A stretch of DNA of 64,000 bases, taken from assembly GCA_963663845.2 (NCBI GenBank), contig OY760650.2, forward strand, positions 372,001-436,000. Direction: 5' to 3'. Below the pieces are notes generated by a model. It made no database searches, was not told where the DNA came from, and saw nothing but the letters and a program-made list of their open reading frames with translations. Shown piece by piece: positions 25,700-34,816 of the stretch. The stretch is from Versatilivorator sp963663845 (GTDB lineage Bacteria; Acidobacteriota; Terriglobia; Versatilivoradales; Versatilivoraceae). Position 1 is the first letter of the stretch, and each line of letters starts with the position of its first letter. The position numbers and the translations under genes are program-made.

Positions 25700-27286
25700 T
25701 TACGCTTTCGGCGTGGTCGGATAGAACCCGTAGTCGACCCGCACTTCCACCCACTCCACCGAAATGCCCTCTCCCATGTGAGGCGGGCGCTCATCCAGGG
25801 ATATTTCCAGCAGGTTCTCCCCCTTGCGGGGCCGCACCTTCCGCAGGTGAAACTCCAGCCACTGCCCCTGGTAGGGGACGATCTTGTCGGCGTAGTCGCG
25901 CAGGCAGATCTCGTCCGCCAGCGACTGGCCGTTCAGCAGGACCGTCAGCCGGTCGGAGGTGAGCAGGTTGTCGATATGCAGCTTCAGAACGACCTGGCGG
26001 ATCCGGTCCGCCTTGCCCTCGATGTCGTCTGAAATCGTGAAGGGAATGGGGTAGCGCTTGCCGGGTTCGGGTCCGGGAATCTTCAGCGGCAGACTGGCGG
26101 GGTAGCCCATTTCGGAGGACCGCTCCGACGAACCGTGAAGCACATAGTGCTTGTCGGCTTCTCCGATCAGCTCCGGGTCTCCGATCTCGGTCAGGATGCG
26201 CCGTTCCGTGTCTCCCAACGGCCACTGCATGAACCAGGCATAGAGGCCGTCGGCGCCGCGCCTCCAGTAGTTGGCGGCCGCCGCCCGCACGTTTTCGGGA
26301 GTGGGGTAGATCCTCTTGGGAGCCGCCGGCGCCGACCCGGTGGCATCATCCCTGATATAGGGCTGCAGGGTGCCGTAGACGGCGATATCCTTGGCATGGG
26401 CCGCTTCGATGACCCAGTCGATGGGCATGTCCACGTCCAGGGTGAAATCGATATAGAGGATGGGCGCCAGGTAGTCGACCAATCCCTCCCGGATCCAGGT
26501 TCGCACGTCCAGGCCGTTCTTGAGGCACATCTCCTCGGTGGGATAGACCCGGGCCCCGACCTGGCCCGGCTTGCCGGGCCGACTTCGGACGGCATCGGAG
26601 ATCTTTGCAACCCACTCGGTCAGCACCGGGGTCGTCGCCGACAAATCCTCCGGCCTCACATAGAGAGGCATTCCCCCCGGAGCCGCCGCGAAGTCCAGCT
26701 CCACACCCTCGGTGGCGTACTCGGTGGCCAGCTCCTTCAGCACCGCGTACTGATGGTCGCGAACGAACTCGTGGGCCAGGCCCCGGCCGCCCTCGGGCAC
26801 CTTGTACTTGTCCTCCAGCCCACCGTAGGAGGCCATGCGCACGCTGGCGAAGAAGTCCATCCCTTTCTCATGGGCGCGGTCGATCAACACCGTCAGCGGG
26901 TCCAGGCCCCGGTCGATCAGGCTCTGCATGTTCTCCCAGGTGCGCCAGTAGGCGGTGATCGGGAAGGGACGCATGTCGGCCCCGAAGCGCTGGCCCACCC
27001 GGGAGGGATAGAAGAGGCCGTCCCCGCGCTCCACGCCGTAGACAAAGGTATCCACGGCCGTTCCGGCCACCTCGTCAATGGGCACCCAGGCGTCTTCCAT
27101 GGTCATGGGGGGCTCGAACACGTAGAGATAGTAGTGCCGGGCGTCATTGAAATAGAGGGTCCTTTTCTTGCGCCCCTTCTGTTTGCCGGGGCGGGGCTCA
27201 GCCAGGAGGCCGGCGGAGGAGCCGGTCACTCCCGCTCCGCCGGCAACAGTGAGGGCCTGCATGAATTTCCGACGCGTAACGCTCAT
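25700..27286 (-). CDS. Tat-exported TIM-barrel hydrolase-like protein (paralog 3)
   Basis: 528 aa from the ATG at 27286, five bases after GGAGG; an in-frame GTG two codons earlier overlaps the SD and is less likely. Tat signal SVTRRKFMQALTVAGG. Family landmarks are present but most divergent: VRMASYGG, EGVELDFAAAPGG (the usual RH is lost), ARVYPTEEMCLKNGLDV with GLVDYLAPI, and GADGLYAWFMQW. The C-terminal sandwich includes VLLNGQSLADE. It is divergent from paralog 4 across a 264-bp gap, which may hold a shared control region. Confidence 0.75.
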   Translation of the reverse strand: MSVTRRKFMQALTVAGGAGVTGSSAGLLAEPRPGKQKGRKKRTLYFNDARHYYLYVFEPPMTMEDAWVPIDEVAGTAVDTFVYGVERGDGLFYPSRVGQRFGADMRPFPITAYWRTWENMQSLIDRGLDPLTVLIDRAHEKGMDFFASVRMASYGGLEDKYKVPEGGRGLAHEFVRDHQYAVLKELATEYATEGVELDFAAAPGGMPLYVRPEDLSATTPVLTEWVAKISDAVRSRPGKPGQVGARVYPTEEMCLKNGLDVRTWIREGLVDYLAPILYIDFTLDVDMPIDWVIEAAHAKDIAVYGTLQPYIRDDATGSAPAAPKRIYPTPENVRAAAANYWRRGADGLYAWFMQWPLGDTERRILTEIGDPELIGEADKHYVLHGSSERSSEMGYPASLPLKIPGPEPGKRYPIPFTISDDIEGKADRIRQVVLKLHIDNLLTSDRLTVLLNGQSLADEICLRDYADKIVPYQGQWLEFHLRKVRPRKGENLLEISLDERPPHMGEGISVEWVEVRVDYGFYPTTPKA

Positions 27287-27550
27287 GGTCACCTCCGAGG
27301 ATTCCCGTTGGCCGCTGTCTCGAGCCGGCGGTTCCGGCCTGCCTGCCCGCGATCAGGAAGCTGCCTGTTCCGTCGAGCCCTTGTCAAAAGGGCGGAAGCG
27401 GCGGCACATCCTCACTTTTCCTGGACGCTTGCGCCGACAGAACCGGGCGGTCCCCCTTCTCTCGAAAACAGCCGCATTTTTTGGAGCCCCTATCTTATAC
27501 AATTCTCAACCATCCAGTTACAGATTTGCAGACGGAAAGGGATCAAGACC

Positions 27551-29107
27551 ATGAACGGCTTCAGAAACTTCACTCAATGGGTGTTGCCGGCGGCCCTGGC
27601 CTGCCTGACGGGCTGCGGGGGGGCGCCGCAACCGGAACAGGGAACAGCTACGGATCTGGCCACCCCGTCGCCGGACCGCCAGCGCCGCATTATCGTCAAC
27701 GACGACGGAGAAGCGGAGCCCATGGCCAAGGACCGGCCGCTGGAAGCCTACCTGGCCCAGCGCTTTCAGGACGCGGTGGGTTCCCAGGTCGACGCCTACT
27801 TCATCTGCGTGGGCAGCACCGACCGCGGACCCGCCACCGGAAAGAAGGCCCGGCTTCAGGACACCCAGAACCGCTGGTTTCCGGCAATGAAAGCGCCGCC
27901 TGACATAGACCGAATGACCCGAGCCTACCTGGAAGCCGCCAGGGCAGCCGGAATGGAGATCTTCGCCTCCATCCGGATGAACGACATTCACGATGCCTGG
28001 GCGCCCCGGCTCACCTATCCCCTGAAAATGGCCCGGCCCGACCTGTTGCTGGGCGCCAGAGCCGACCACGCCCCCGACGCCGTCATGCGCGCCTTCTGGT
28101 CGGGATTCGACTATGCCAGGGAAGAGGTCCGCAACCATTTCCTGGATTTCATTCGCACCTACTGCCGCCAATACGACTACGATGGTCTCGAGCTGGACTA
28201 CTTTCGCCATCCCCTGTTCTTCAAGCTGGGAGAGGAGCGGCAGCACCTGGACACCATGACCGGGTTCGTGCGAACGGTCCGCGGCGTCCTGCGCGAGATC
28301 GGCCGGGAACGGGGCCGGCCCTACCTGCTGGCCATTCGCGTCCCCGACACTCCCGAAATGGCCCTCAGGACCGGTCTGGACGTGGAGCAGTGGATGAAGG
28401 AAGGCCTGCTGGATCTGCTGATCGTGGGAGGCGGTTACATGCCCTATGCCGGCCGGTTGCAGACATTCGTCGACCTGGCCCACCGGTACGGGATCCCGGC
28501 CTATCCCTGCATCAACCACTTCCGCGAGCCCGTGGCCATGCGCAGCCTGGCCTCCAATTTCTGGGCCATGGGAGCCGACGGGGTCTACCTGTTCAACTAC
28601 TTCGGTGTCGGTTCCGGCATGGAAGGGGGGCGCATGGTTCCGCAGGTGAGCGACAGCGGCGAACGCCGCAAGGTCTTGAGCCAGATCGGCGATCCGGCAT
28701 CGCTCCAGGGACTGGAGAAGCGGTTCCCGGCCGACAACGGCGCCTCCATCTTCTACGCCGGCTTCACCAACCCTCGGGGGCAGTTTCCCGTGAGGCTGAT
28801 GGAGGCCAGGCCGATCGAGCTGGTGGTGGGCGACGATTTCGGGGGAGCGAAGCGGCCACCAAGTGAACTCGTCCTGACCATCGGTGTCGAGGACGTGGCG
28901 CCCGGCGAAGGCATCGCCGTCGAGGTCAACGGCGCGCGAGTTCCCACCACCAGCCTGGAGCGCACCGGGGAGACTTCCTTTGCAGCCCGGCTGCAGGAGG
29001 AATCCCTCAAACAGGGCCTCAACAGCATTGTCGTCCTGCCCGGCCCCAACTCGACCGGGCGGCTGTCCTCCCGGGTAACGGGACTGGAGCTGCGGGTGAG
29101 GTATTGA
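27551..29107 (+). CDS. Lipoprotein, TIM-barrel hydrolase-like (paralog 4)
   Basis: 518 aa from the ATG at 27551. The signal WVLPAALACLTGCGG has a lipobox (LTGC), so unlike the Tat paralogs this copy is a Sec-type lipoprotein. Landmarks: IRMNDIHDAW, YDGLELDYFRHPLFF, IRVPDTPEMALRTGLDV with GLLDLLIVGGG, and GADGVYLFNYF. The C-terminal sandwich includes VEVNGARVPTTSLE. Its different export route suggests membrane-anchored action on the same kind of substrate. A much longer upstream frame is an artefact of the opposite-strand gene. Confidence 0.77.
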   Translation: MNGFRNFTQWVLPAALACLTGCGGAPQPEQGTATDLATPSPDRQRRIIVNDDGEAEPMAKDRPLEAYLAQRFQDAVGSQVDAYFICVGSTDRGPATGKKARLQDTQNRWFPAMKAPPDIDRMTRAYLEAARAAGMEIFASIRMNDIHDAWAPRLTYPLKMARPDLLLGARADHAPDAVMRAFWSGFDYAREEVRNHFLDFIRTYCRQYDYDGLELDYFRHPLFFKLGEERQHLDTMTGFVRTVRGVLREIGRERGRPYLLAIRVPDTPEMALRTGLDVEQWMKEGLLDLLIVGGGYMPYAGRLQTFVDLAHRYGIPAYPCINHFREPVAMRSLASNFWAMGADGVYLFNYFGVGSGMEGGRMVPQVSDSGERRKVLSQIGDPASLQGLEKRFPADNGASIFYAGFTNPRGQFPVRLMEARPIELVVGDDFGGAKRPPSELVLTIGVEDVAPGEGIAVEVNGARVPTTSLERTGETSFAARLQEESLKQGLNSIVVLPGPNSTGRLSSRVTGLELRVRY

Positions 29108-29111
29108 TTCG

Positions 29112-29272
29112 AGTGGTCAGTGATCAGTGATTAGTGGTCAGTGGAGCGTTTCGGGAGTGGGCCTGCACCTTCCCCACTGGCTCGACAGTCTTAATAACGG
29201 CGCGGCGACCGAAACGATGCTTTACGTGTCGATCCACTAACTAACCACTAATCACTGACCACTAACCACTGC
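29112..29272. repeat. Heptad-bounded intergenic element (copy 4)
   Basis: Left arm 29112-29146 is AGTGGTC, AGTGATC, AGTGATT, AGTGGTC, AGTGGAG, uniting the two heptad flavours in one tract. The inverted right arm runs at about 29234-29271. The core has GCGTTTCGG and GATGCTTTACGTGTCG as in copy 2. It spans the whole gap between two convergent genes and ends one base before the SDR stop codon. Confidence 0.8.
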
Positions 29273-30064
29273 CTAATACAGTCCCCCCGTGGCCCCGCCG
29301 TCGGCCACCAGCACCTGGCCGGTGATGTCATCGGCGGCCTGGCTGCACAGGAACACGACCAGCGAGGCCAGCTCGGAGGCCTCGCCCAATCGCCCCACGG
29401 CCGTCTGTTCCGCCCATTGGGATTCGATTCTCTCGACGGATTCTCCCTGCTTTTCAGCCTCCCGGGCCAACAGGTCGCCCACCAGGGGGGTCTTGAAGAC
29501 TCCCGGGCACACGGTATTGACCCTGACGCCCTCCCGGCCGAATTCCTGGGACAACAGCTTGCTCAGCGCCGCCACCCCTGCCCGGTAGACCGAGGAGAGG
29601 TAGTAGGGAGGATGGGGATCCTTGACGGCCACGCTGGTGATATGGACGATCCGGCCCCAACTTCCCTGGACCATGTGCGGAATCACCCGCCGGCACAGCC
29701 GCACCACCGGTAGCAGCACGCCTTCGAACCCGTCCCGCCAGGCGGCCTCATCGTGCGAGAAGAAGTCGCCCATTGGGGGGTGGCCCACGTTGGTGACCAG
29801 GATGTCGATGGTTCCGAACCGCTCCAGGGCCTGGTCCACCAGCCGTTCCACGTCTTCCCCGCTGGCCAGGTCGCAGACCGCCGGCAGCACCCGGGCTCCC
29901 GTCTCATCGGCAATGGTTCGAGCCGTCTCCAGCAGCCGTTCCCGGTTGCGGGCGCAGATGACCAGGCTGGCCTGCTCCCGGGCCAGCGCCAGCGCACTGG
30001 CTTCTCCCAACCCCTGGCTGGCGCCGCAGACCAGGGCGACCTTGCCTTTCAATCCATAGTCCAT
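29273..30064 (-). CDS. SDR family oxidoreductase lacking the YxxxK pair
   Basis: 263 aa classical-SDR fold. The cofactor loop GASQGLG (14-20) and TNVG (91-94, NNAG-like) are present, and Ser144 (HITSVAV) fits the catalytic serine. The Tyr-x-x-x-Lys pair is not there: the aligned positions read S157 and R161 in LSSVYRAGV. This resembles an SDR subfamily with LSNxxRAG-type active sites. AGGAGG precedes the ATG. It lies 15 bp after the GH67-N-like gene, same strand, so they form an operon. The substrate is unknown. Confidence 0.85.
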   Translation of the reverse strand: MDYGLKGKVALVCGASQGLGEASALALAREQASLVICARNRERLLETARTIADETGARVLPAVCDLASGEDVERLVDQALERFGTIDILVTNVGHPPMGDFFSHDEAAWRDGFEGVLLPVVRLCRRVIPHMVQGSWGRIVHITSVAVKDPHPPYYLSSVYRAGVAALSKLLSQEFGREGVRVNTVCPGVFKTPLVGDLLAREAEKQGESVERIESQWAEQTAVGRLGEASELASLVVFLCSQAADDITGQVLVADGGATGGLY

Positions 30065-30079
30065 CGTCCCCCTCCTCTC

Positions 30080-32290
30080 TCAAAACTGAAGTTCCCGACG
30101 TTTCTCTCGGATGGGCCGGTAGCAGTATTCGTTCATCAGCGCCACCGCACCCAGGTCCCCGTGGTCCTTGGCCACGCCGGCATAGGACTCCAGGGCTTCC
30201 CGAATGGCCCGGTGAGCCAGTTCGATCTGGCGTCCGGCCTCCTTTTTCCGCCCCTCCCGCAGCGCCCGGCCGGTGGCTCCGAAGGCATCGGCGGCCTCCA
30301 GGTAGCGCACGGCGAAACGGAGCCGCTCTGCAAAATATCGGGTGTAGTCTTTCCCCTGCGGCCGGGAGCGCCGATGGGCTTCTTCCATCTGCCGGAGGGC
30401 CTCGGCGTAGAGCTGCCGGTCCTGCCTGAGGGCCTCCGACAATCCCCCGCTCTCATAGTGCTTGGTCATCATCCCCGGCACGGGAAACCCGAACCCCAGT
30501 CCATGCTGATCCAGGCCCAGGGTGATTTTCTCGATGAGGGCGAAGGCCTCCAGGGCCGGCTCCACCGCCTCCGGCCCGCACACGTGCCGGACCTGGTCGG
30601 CATAGGCCTTCTCCGGCGTCATGCCGGCATCCCAGCTTGCCCGGCTCAAGTAGTGCACGGTCGGATCCAGGTCTCCGACGGTCCAATAGCGGGTGTAGAA
30701 GCCCGCCCAGCCATTCTGGCGGAGCAGTTGCGTCAACCGGTGCAGGGAGCCGGTCGCCAGTTGAGGCAGCACCCCCACGTTGTCGTCGGCCAGAGTGTAG
30801 ATGAGCGTGGAAGGAACCCCACCGGGCGGGACCTTCCTCAGCAGCTCCGGTTGGCGCAACTGCCGGCTGGCCGTGTAGTCGATGAAGTTCAGCATCTCTC
30901 CGCCGGGCGGCAGCATGCGGGCCACCAGCGGGAACAGTTCCGCCACCACGCCGTTGTAGACGATCCTGATGTCCTCTCCCCCTCCGGGCCGTTTCAGCAG
31001 TTGCTTCTCCCGCAGCAGCGAATCGAAGAACCAGAGGCTCGACAGATCGCCCCGCAGCATGGTCTCCACCCGCTGGCCGCCGCCGGGGAACGAGGTCCGG
31101 CTACGGGCCTGCTTCCGGAGCTGCTCGTAGGAATCCAGGTCCGCCGCCGGATAGCGGGCCGTCAAACGCCGGTAGGCCCTGCCCGCCTGTCCGACCCAGC
31201 TCCGGTGCTCCGGCATGCCCACGTGGACGTGGTCGATGTCGGGATAGGTTTCGACGAAGGCGCGAAAGATGGTGGTGACCATGTCGCGCAGCCCCCGGTC
31301 CTGCATGGACTGGCCGCGTCCGGGACCTGCCGTGAGGTCCCCCAACTGCCGCTCCATTTCAGATCCCGGCAGGACCTTCATGAACTCCTTGGGCCACTGG
31401 AAGGGCTGAATGGACAGTCCGGTCTCCATGCCCAGGCGGTTGGCTTCCTTCAGGATGCCGCGAACCAGTCCGATGGCACGCCGGCGCATTTCTTCTCCGG
31501 ATTGCGCGCCCACGAACTCGGGATTGGTGAAAAACTCCATGGCGCCGAACCGCGGCTGGCCGATGGTTTCCGGCCCGATGGGATGGCGGTGGCCGAAATA
31601 GAGGACGCCGGGAGGCTTCTCCATCCCTCTGAAGCTGTAGTGCACAAAGGGCTGGGCCGGCCACAGGGCGCAGTGGATGCGGTTGTACTTCATCTTGGCG
31701 ATCTGACGCAGAAAGCGCCGGTTCTCCTCCAGGCTCCAGGAAACCGGCCCGTGGGGCAAATCGTTCACCAGGCGCCAGCAGCGGATGCGCAGGTTGGGCT
31801 CCAGCACCAGGTCCAGATCGGGCAAGCCGGACCACCGGCGGCGGTCGGGAAAGACGTCCCGGTTCACCAGATATCTGACCCCCAGCCGTTCGCCCAGGTC
31901 GTAGGCGGCCCACAGCACCGCCACCGGACTGCCCCCGCCCACCAGCAGCGTCGGAACCGGGCCGTTCAGGCTTCGGAGAAGCAGTCCCTGGTCGCTCAAG
32001 TCGGGCCAGTGATTCCCGGCGGCCTCGGCCAACAGCGGATTGCTCTGGGGACGACCGACCAGAATGACCGCTCCGGCCTCTTCCCCGGCAGCCGGCGCCA
32101 CCGAGGCCGACACCTCGAACAGCTTCTCCAGCATGGAGGCCAGTTCCGAAGCCGCCAGGCTCTCCAGCTCGCTGGCCTCGCCGCCCACCACGATGGCCAC
32201 CCGCGGCCGTTCCTGCTCGAGCAGGCAGGCCGGAGCCACCAGCAGCGTCACCGCAAGACACAGTAGACGAACCCCAGATGGTCTGCTCAT
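30080..32290 (-). CDS. GH67-N/GH20b-like domain lipoprotein, putative glycosidase
   Basis: 736 aa from the ATG at 32290, with AAGGAG upstream. Lipobox LVAPAC follows the signal. Residues about 30-140 match the N-terminal domain of alpha-glucuronidases and related hydrolases (SELASMLEKLFEV, AVILVGRPQSNPLL, AVLWAAYDLGERLGVRYLV). A TIM-barrel-like section follows (RCWRLVNDLPHG, IAKMKYNRIHCALWP, HVHVGMPEH), and the C-terminus is helical (residues about 590-736). True GH67 catalytic acids were not assigned, so activity on glucuronosyl substrates is only a hypothesis. It is the first gene of an operon with the SDR. Confidence 0.72.
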   Translation of the reverse strand: MSRPSGVRLLCLAVTLLVAPACLLEQERPRVAIVVGGEASELESLAASELASMLEKLFEVSASVAPAAGEEAGAVILVGRPQSNPLLAEAAGNHWPDLSDQGLLLRSLNGPVPTLLVGGGSPVAVLWAAYDLGERLGVRYLVNRDVFPDRRRWSGLPDLDLVLEPNLRIRCWRLVNDLPHGPVSWSLEENRRFLRQIAKMKYNRIHCALWPAQPFVHYSFRGMEKPPGVLYFGHRHPIGPETIGQPRFGAMEFFTNPEFVGAQSGEEMRRRAIGLVRGILKEANRLGMETGLSIQPFQWPKEFMKVLPGSEMERQLGDLTAGPGRGQSMQDRGLRDMVTTIFRAFVETYPDIDHVHVGMPEHRSWVGQAGRAYRRLTARYPAADLDSYEQLRKQARSRTSFPGGGQRVETMLRGDLSSLWFFDSLLREKQLLKRPGGGEDIRIVYNGVVAELFPLVARMLPPGGEMLNFIDYTASRQLRQPELLRKVPPGGVPSTLIYTLADDNVGVLPQLATGSLHRLTQLLRQNGWAGFYTRYWTVGDLDPTVHYLSRASWDAGMTPEKAYADQVRHVCGPEAVEPALEAFALIEKITLGLDQHGLGFGFPVPGMMTKHYESGGLSEALRQDRQLYAEALRQMEEAHRRSRPQGKDYTRYFAERLRFAVRYLEAADAFGATGRALREGRKKEAGRQIELAHRAIREALESYAGVAKDHGDLGAVALMNEYCYRPIREKRRELQF

Positions 32291-32438
32291 GACGGCTCCT
32301 TTGGATGTCGAACGATGAGGATGACATTCTACGACAAATACCCCCATCCGCAATGAGGATGAACCGATGTGGATTCAACACAAAAAGCACTATCAGTTGA
32401 GCCTTTTGCAAAATGGCTCGCGAGGAGGTGCTTTTGGG

Positions 32439-32632
32439 AAGGCTGCTTCCTATTCGCCGCGTTCGCGGCTGTGGCAGTGCAGGGTTCATACGACCCCAGG
32501 CTTCCGCCTGGGGCTACACGCTGGCGCTGCTTCGCAGCTCTATAAGGATGGCCTGTAGGGGGCGTCTCGCCGGGTTACCGACTCCAACCGCAGCTTCGCA
32601 GCTCTCCCGTAACCCACGATACTGCAATGGGG
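32439..32632. repeat. About 195-bp palindrome-rich module, copy A
   Basis: Carries small hairpin words such as GCCGCGTTCGCGGC, CCCAGGCTTCCGCCTGGG and GCAGCTTCGCAGCT in the same order as in the module at 34817-35012. The two copies share roughly three quarters of positions by eye and have the same orientation, one on each side of the TIM-barrel gene at 33089. Confidence 0.65.
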
Positions 32633-32696
32633 AACGTGCTTGTTTATTTGGAATGAAGCGTTTGCAAAAATCGGCAGAGGGATCTTTTCCCGGAAT

Positions 32697-32787
32697 GGCC
32701 ACAAAAGGCACAAAAAAGAACCCTCGGATCGTCAAGACTCGAAATTAAGCAACTCATTTTGTGCCTTTTGTGCTTTTTGTGGTGAAT
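32697..32787. repeat. CACAAAAGG-type inverted short-period repeat
   Basis: GCCACAAAAGGCACAAAAAAG on the left (32697 onward, shown here as one arm) faces its inverted form TTTTGTGCCTTTTGTGC near 32758-32780. Each arm is built from a word of about 10 bases repeated twice. It has the same architecture as the heptad elements but a different word. Confidence 0.6.
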
Positions 32788-33088
32788 GCCGGAGCTTGCA
32801 GTCCTTCACCTTTGCCGCCTCCGTGCCATTCCCGATTGGGAATTTGCAAAAGGCTCAGTCTATTGGTGTTCGTTCGTGTCCATTCGTGGTTCGTCGTTTT
32901 CCTTTGTTTCCTTCTTCGTGGCCCTCCGTCGTCTTTCGTGGTCCTTCGTGGATAACTCTTTTTCCCACTGTGCTATTGGTGCTACAGTGGGCGGGCGCCT
33001 GCACCCCCGAGTTATTGGTTGCGAAACTACCGTAGATGATCTCACCTATCCGGTGAGGGGTCACACCTGAAGAGAAGGAGTCCCCACA

Positions 33089-34798
33089 ATGGAATTCAAC
33101 CGACGAACCTTCCTGGAAACGGGAGCCCTGGGCATGGCGGCCTGGGGAGGGTCCCTGGCCGATTTGCCCCTGCAAGGGAAGGCTGCCGGCAGTTCTTTCC
33201 AAGGGTCCCCCAAGGACAGGCCACCGGCCTATCCGGTCATCTACAACTGGGACGGGGCCCCTCACGACTACTCCGAGTACCCGCAATCGGTGGAGCAGTT
33301 CGTGGAAAAGGCCTACGCCCCCATGAAGGATACCCAGGTGGGGGCTCACTTCTGGTGCACCGGCGAACACGAGGCCAAGTGGCCTTCCGAGACCATCGAA
33401 ATGGCGGGCGACTCCCAGGGCCGCCTCTACGACACGGTGCGGTCCATGCGGCACAACGAAGGCATCCGGGAGCTGCTGCGCAAGGGCGAGAATCCCTATG
33501 CCGCCCTGGTGAAGCGGGGTCATGAGCTGGGAATGCACGTCTACGCCTCCATCCGCATGAACGACAACCACTTCAACGGACTACAGCTCGAGGACATGGC
33601 CGAGGCCAGCATCGAAGGCCTGACTCCCTTGCGCAAGCAGCACCCGGAGTGGTGCCTGGGACCCCGCCAGGCTCCCAGGTGGTTCGCGGCCTCCTGGAAC
33701 TTCGCCATCCCCGAGATTCGGGAACTCCGCCTGCAGAGCGTCACCGAGGTCTGCAAGCTGGCCGACTGGGACGGAGTCGAGCTGGACTGGCAGCGCCACG
33801 CCTTTCACCTGCCGCTGGATGACGCCTCCCGCCTCAGCTATACCCTGACCGACCTGCAGCGCGCCTTGCGTTCCATGACCCGCCGCCTGGCCCGGGAGAG
33901 GGGCAGGCCCTTCTACGTTGCCGTTCGGGTGGCCACCACCATGGAGGCCTGCCGGCGCATCGGCTACGACCTGAAGACCTGGGTCCGGGAAGATCTCTGC
34001 GACATGATGACGGCCGGGGGTGGAGCTCTGACCGACTACGGCGTGGAAGTGGAAGCCTTCCTCGACCTGCTGAAGGGCAGCGGAATCCGCTTCTATCCCG
34101 GCTTCGACAGCGGCTTCTGGGGCCCTCACCAGGGACTGAAGCCTCACCAGGAATGGCATGAGGCCATGGTGCGGGCCGCCGCCACCGGCTACTGGGAACG
34201 GGGGGCCGACGGCATCTACTGCTTCAACTGGCACGCCAACGAGAGGACCCGCCGGCCGCTGCTGACGACGGTGGGATCGCTCGGGACCCTCAAGGGAACC
34301 GACAAGGTCTACTCGGCCCTGCACCGCTACATCGGCGGCTGGCCCTTCAGCGAGCCCAAGGAAGGAAACTGGGCCGGCGCCGACCTTCACGACCGCCTCT
34401 ATGGAGAAACCCCGGTGGCGCTCTACCGGACACTGACGGAGGAAGGACCTCGCTTCCACGTCAAGGTCTACGACGACGCGGTCCAGGAAGCTCGCGAAGG
34501 GAACCTCGAGTCCGCCGAGCTGCAGGTGGAACTGAAGCACCGCTCGGTGGCGGACAAGGTTGAAGTCAGCCTGGACGGGACCCTGCTGCCCGAGCCTCAG
34601 GTGCGCAACCTGGCCGCAGAGGACCCGAACAACCCCTCCGACGTGGCGGAAAACAGTTGGCTGGTGTGGAAGCTGCGGCCGCAACAAGCCGCCCGGGGCA
34701 CCCACCTGGTCCAGGTTCGCCTGCTGAAGCGGGACGCGCGGCTACGGCCGCCGCTGGTGGTGCAGAGCGTGGAGATCCACTTGAACTATCGGGGGTAG
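33089..34798 (+). CDS. Tat-exported TIM-barrel hydrolase-like protein (paralog 5)
   Basis: 569 aa, ATG at 33089 with AAGGAG upstream, Tat signal FNRRTFLETGALGMAAW. Landmarks: IRMNDNHFN, WDGVELDWQRHAFHL, VRVATTMEACRRIGYDL with LCDMMTAGGG, and GADGIYCFNWH. The C-terminal sandwich includes VSLDGTLLPEPQV. It is monocistronic as far as the sequence shows and is flanked on both sides by the two copies of a 195-bp repeat module, which could have served in its duplication or movement. Confidence 0.77.
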   Translation: MEFNRRTFLETGALGMAAWGGSLADLPLQGKAAGSSFQGSPKDRPPAYPVIYNWDGAPHDYSEYPQSVEQFVEKAYAPMKDTQVGAHFWCTGEHEAKWPSETIEMAGDSQGRLYDTVRSMRHNEGIRELLRKGENPYAALVKRGHELGMHVYASIRMNDNHFNGLQLEDMAEASIEGLTPLRKQHPEWCLGPRQAPRWFAASWNFAIPEIRELRLQSVTEVCKLADWDGVELDWQRHAFHLPLDDASRLSYTLTDLQRALRSMTRRLARERGRPFYVAVRVATTMEACRRIGYDLKTWVREDLCDMMTAGGGALTDYGVEVEAFLDLLKGSGIRFYPGFDSGFWGPHQGLKPHQEWHEAMVRAAATGYWERGADGIYCFNWHANERTRRPLLTTVGSLGTLKGTDKVYSALHRYIGGWPFSEPKEGNWAGADLHDRLYGETPVALYRTLTEEGPRFHVKVYDDAVQEAREGNLESAELQVELKHRSVADKVEVSLDGTLLPEPQVRNLAAEDPNNPSDVAENSWLVWKLRPQQAARGTHLVQVRLLKRDARLRPPLVVQSVEIHLNYRG

Positions 34799-34816
34799 CG
34801 TGGGAACTGGGTGTTG

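Larger units (their letters stand above)
32396..32860. repeat. Composite repeat block bounded by inverted TGAGCCTTTTGCAAA
   Basis: TGAGCCTTTTGCAAA occurs at 32398-32412 and inverted near 32843-32857, enclosing several repeat modules. The same word also lies near 5573. The 798-bp gap 32291-33088 carries no supported gene; it consists of this block plus a CATTCGTGG-type repeat at about 32868-32962. The remainder up to the RBS of the next gene shows nothing recognisable. Confidence 0.5.

Noticed and set aside
27293..27550. Promoter with TATACA near 27496
   Set aside because: A -10-like box is present in the divergent gap, but no acceptable -35 box lies at the right distance, so I did not annotate it.
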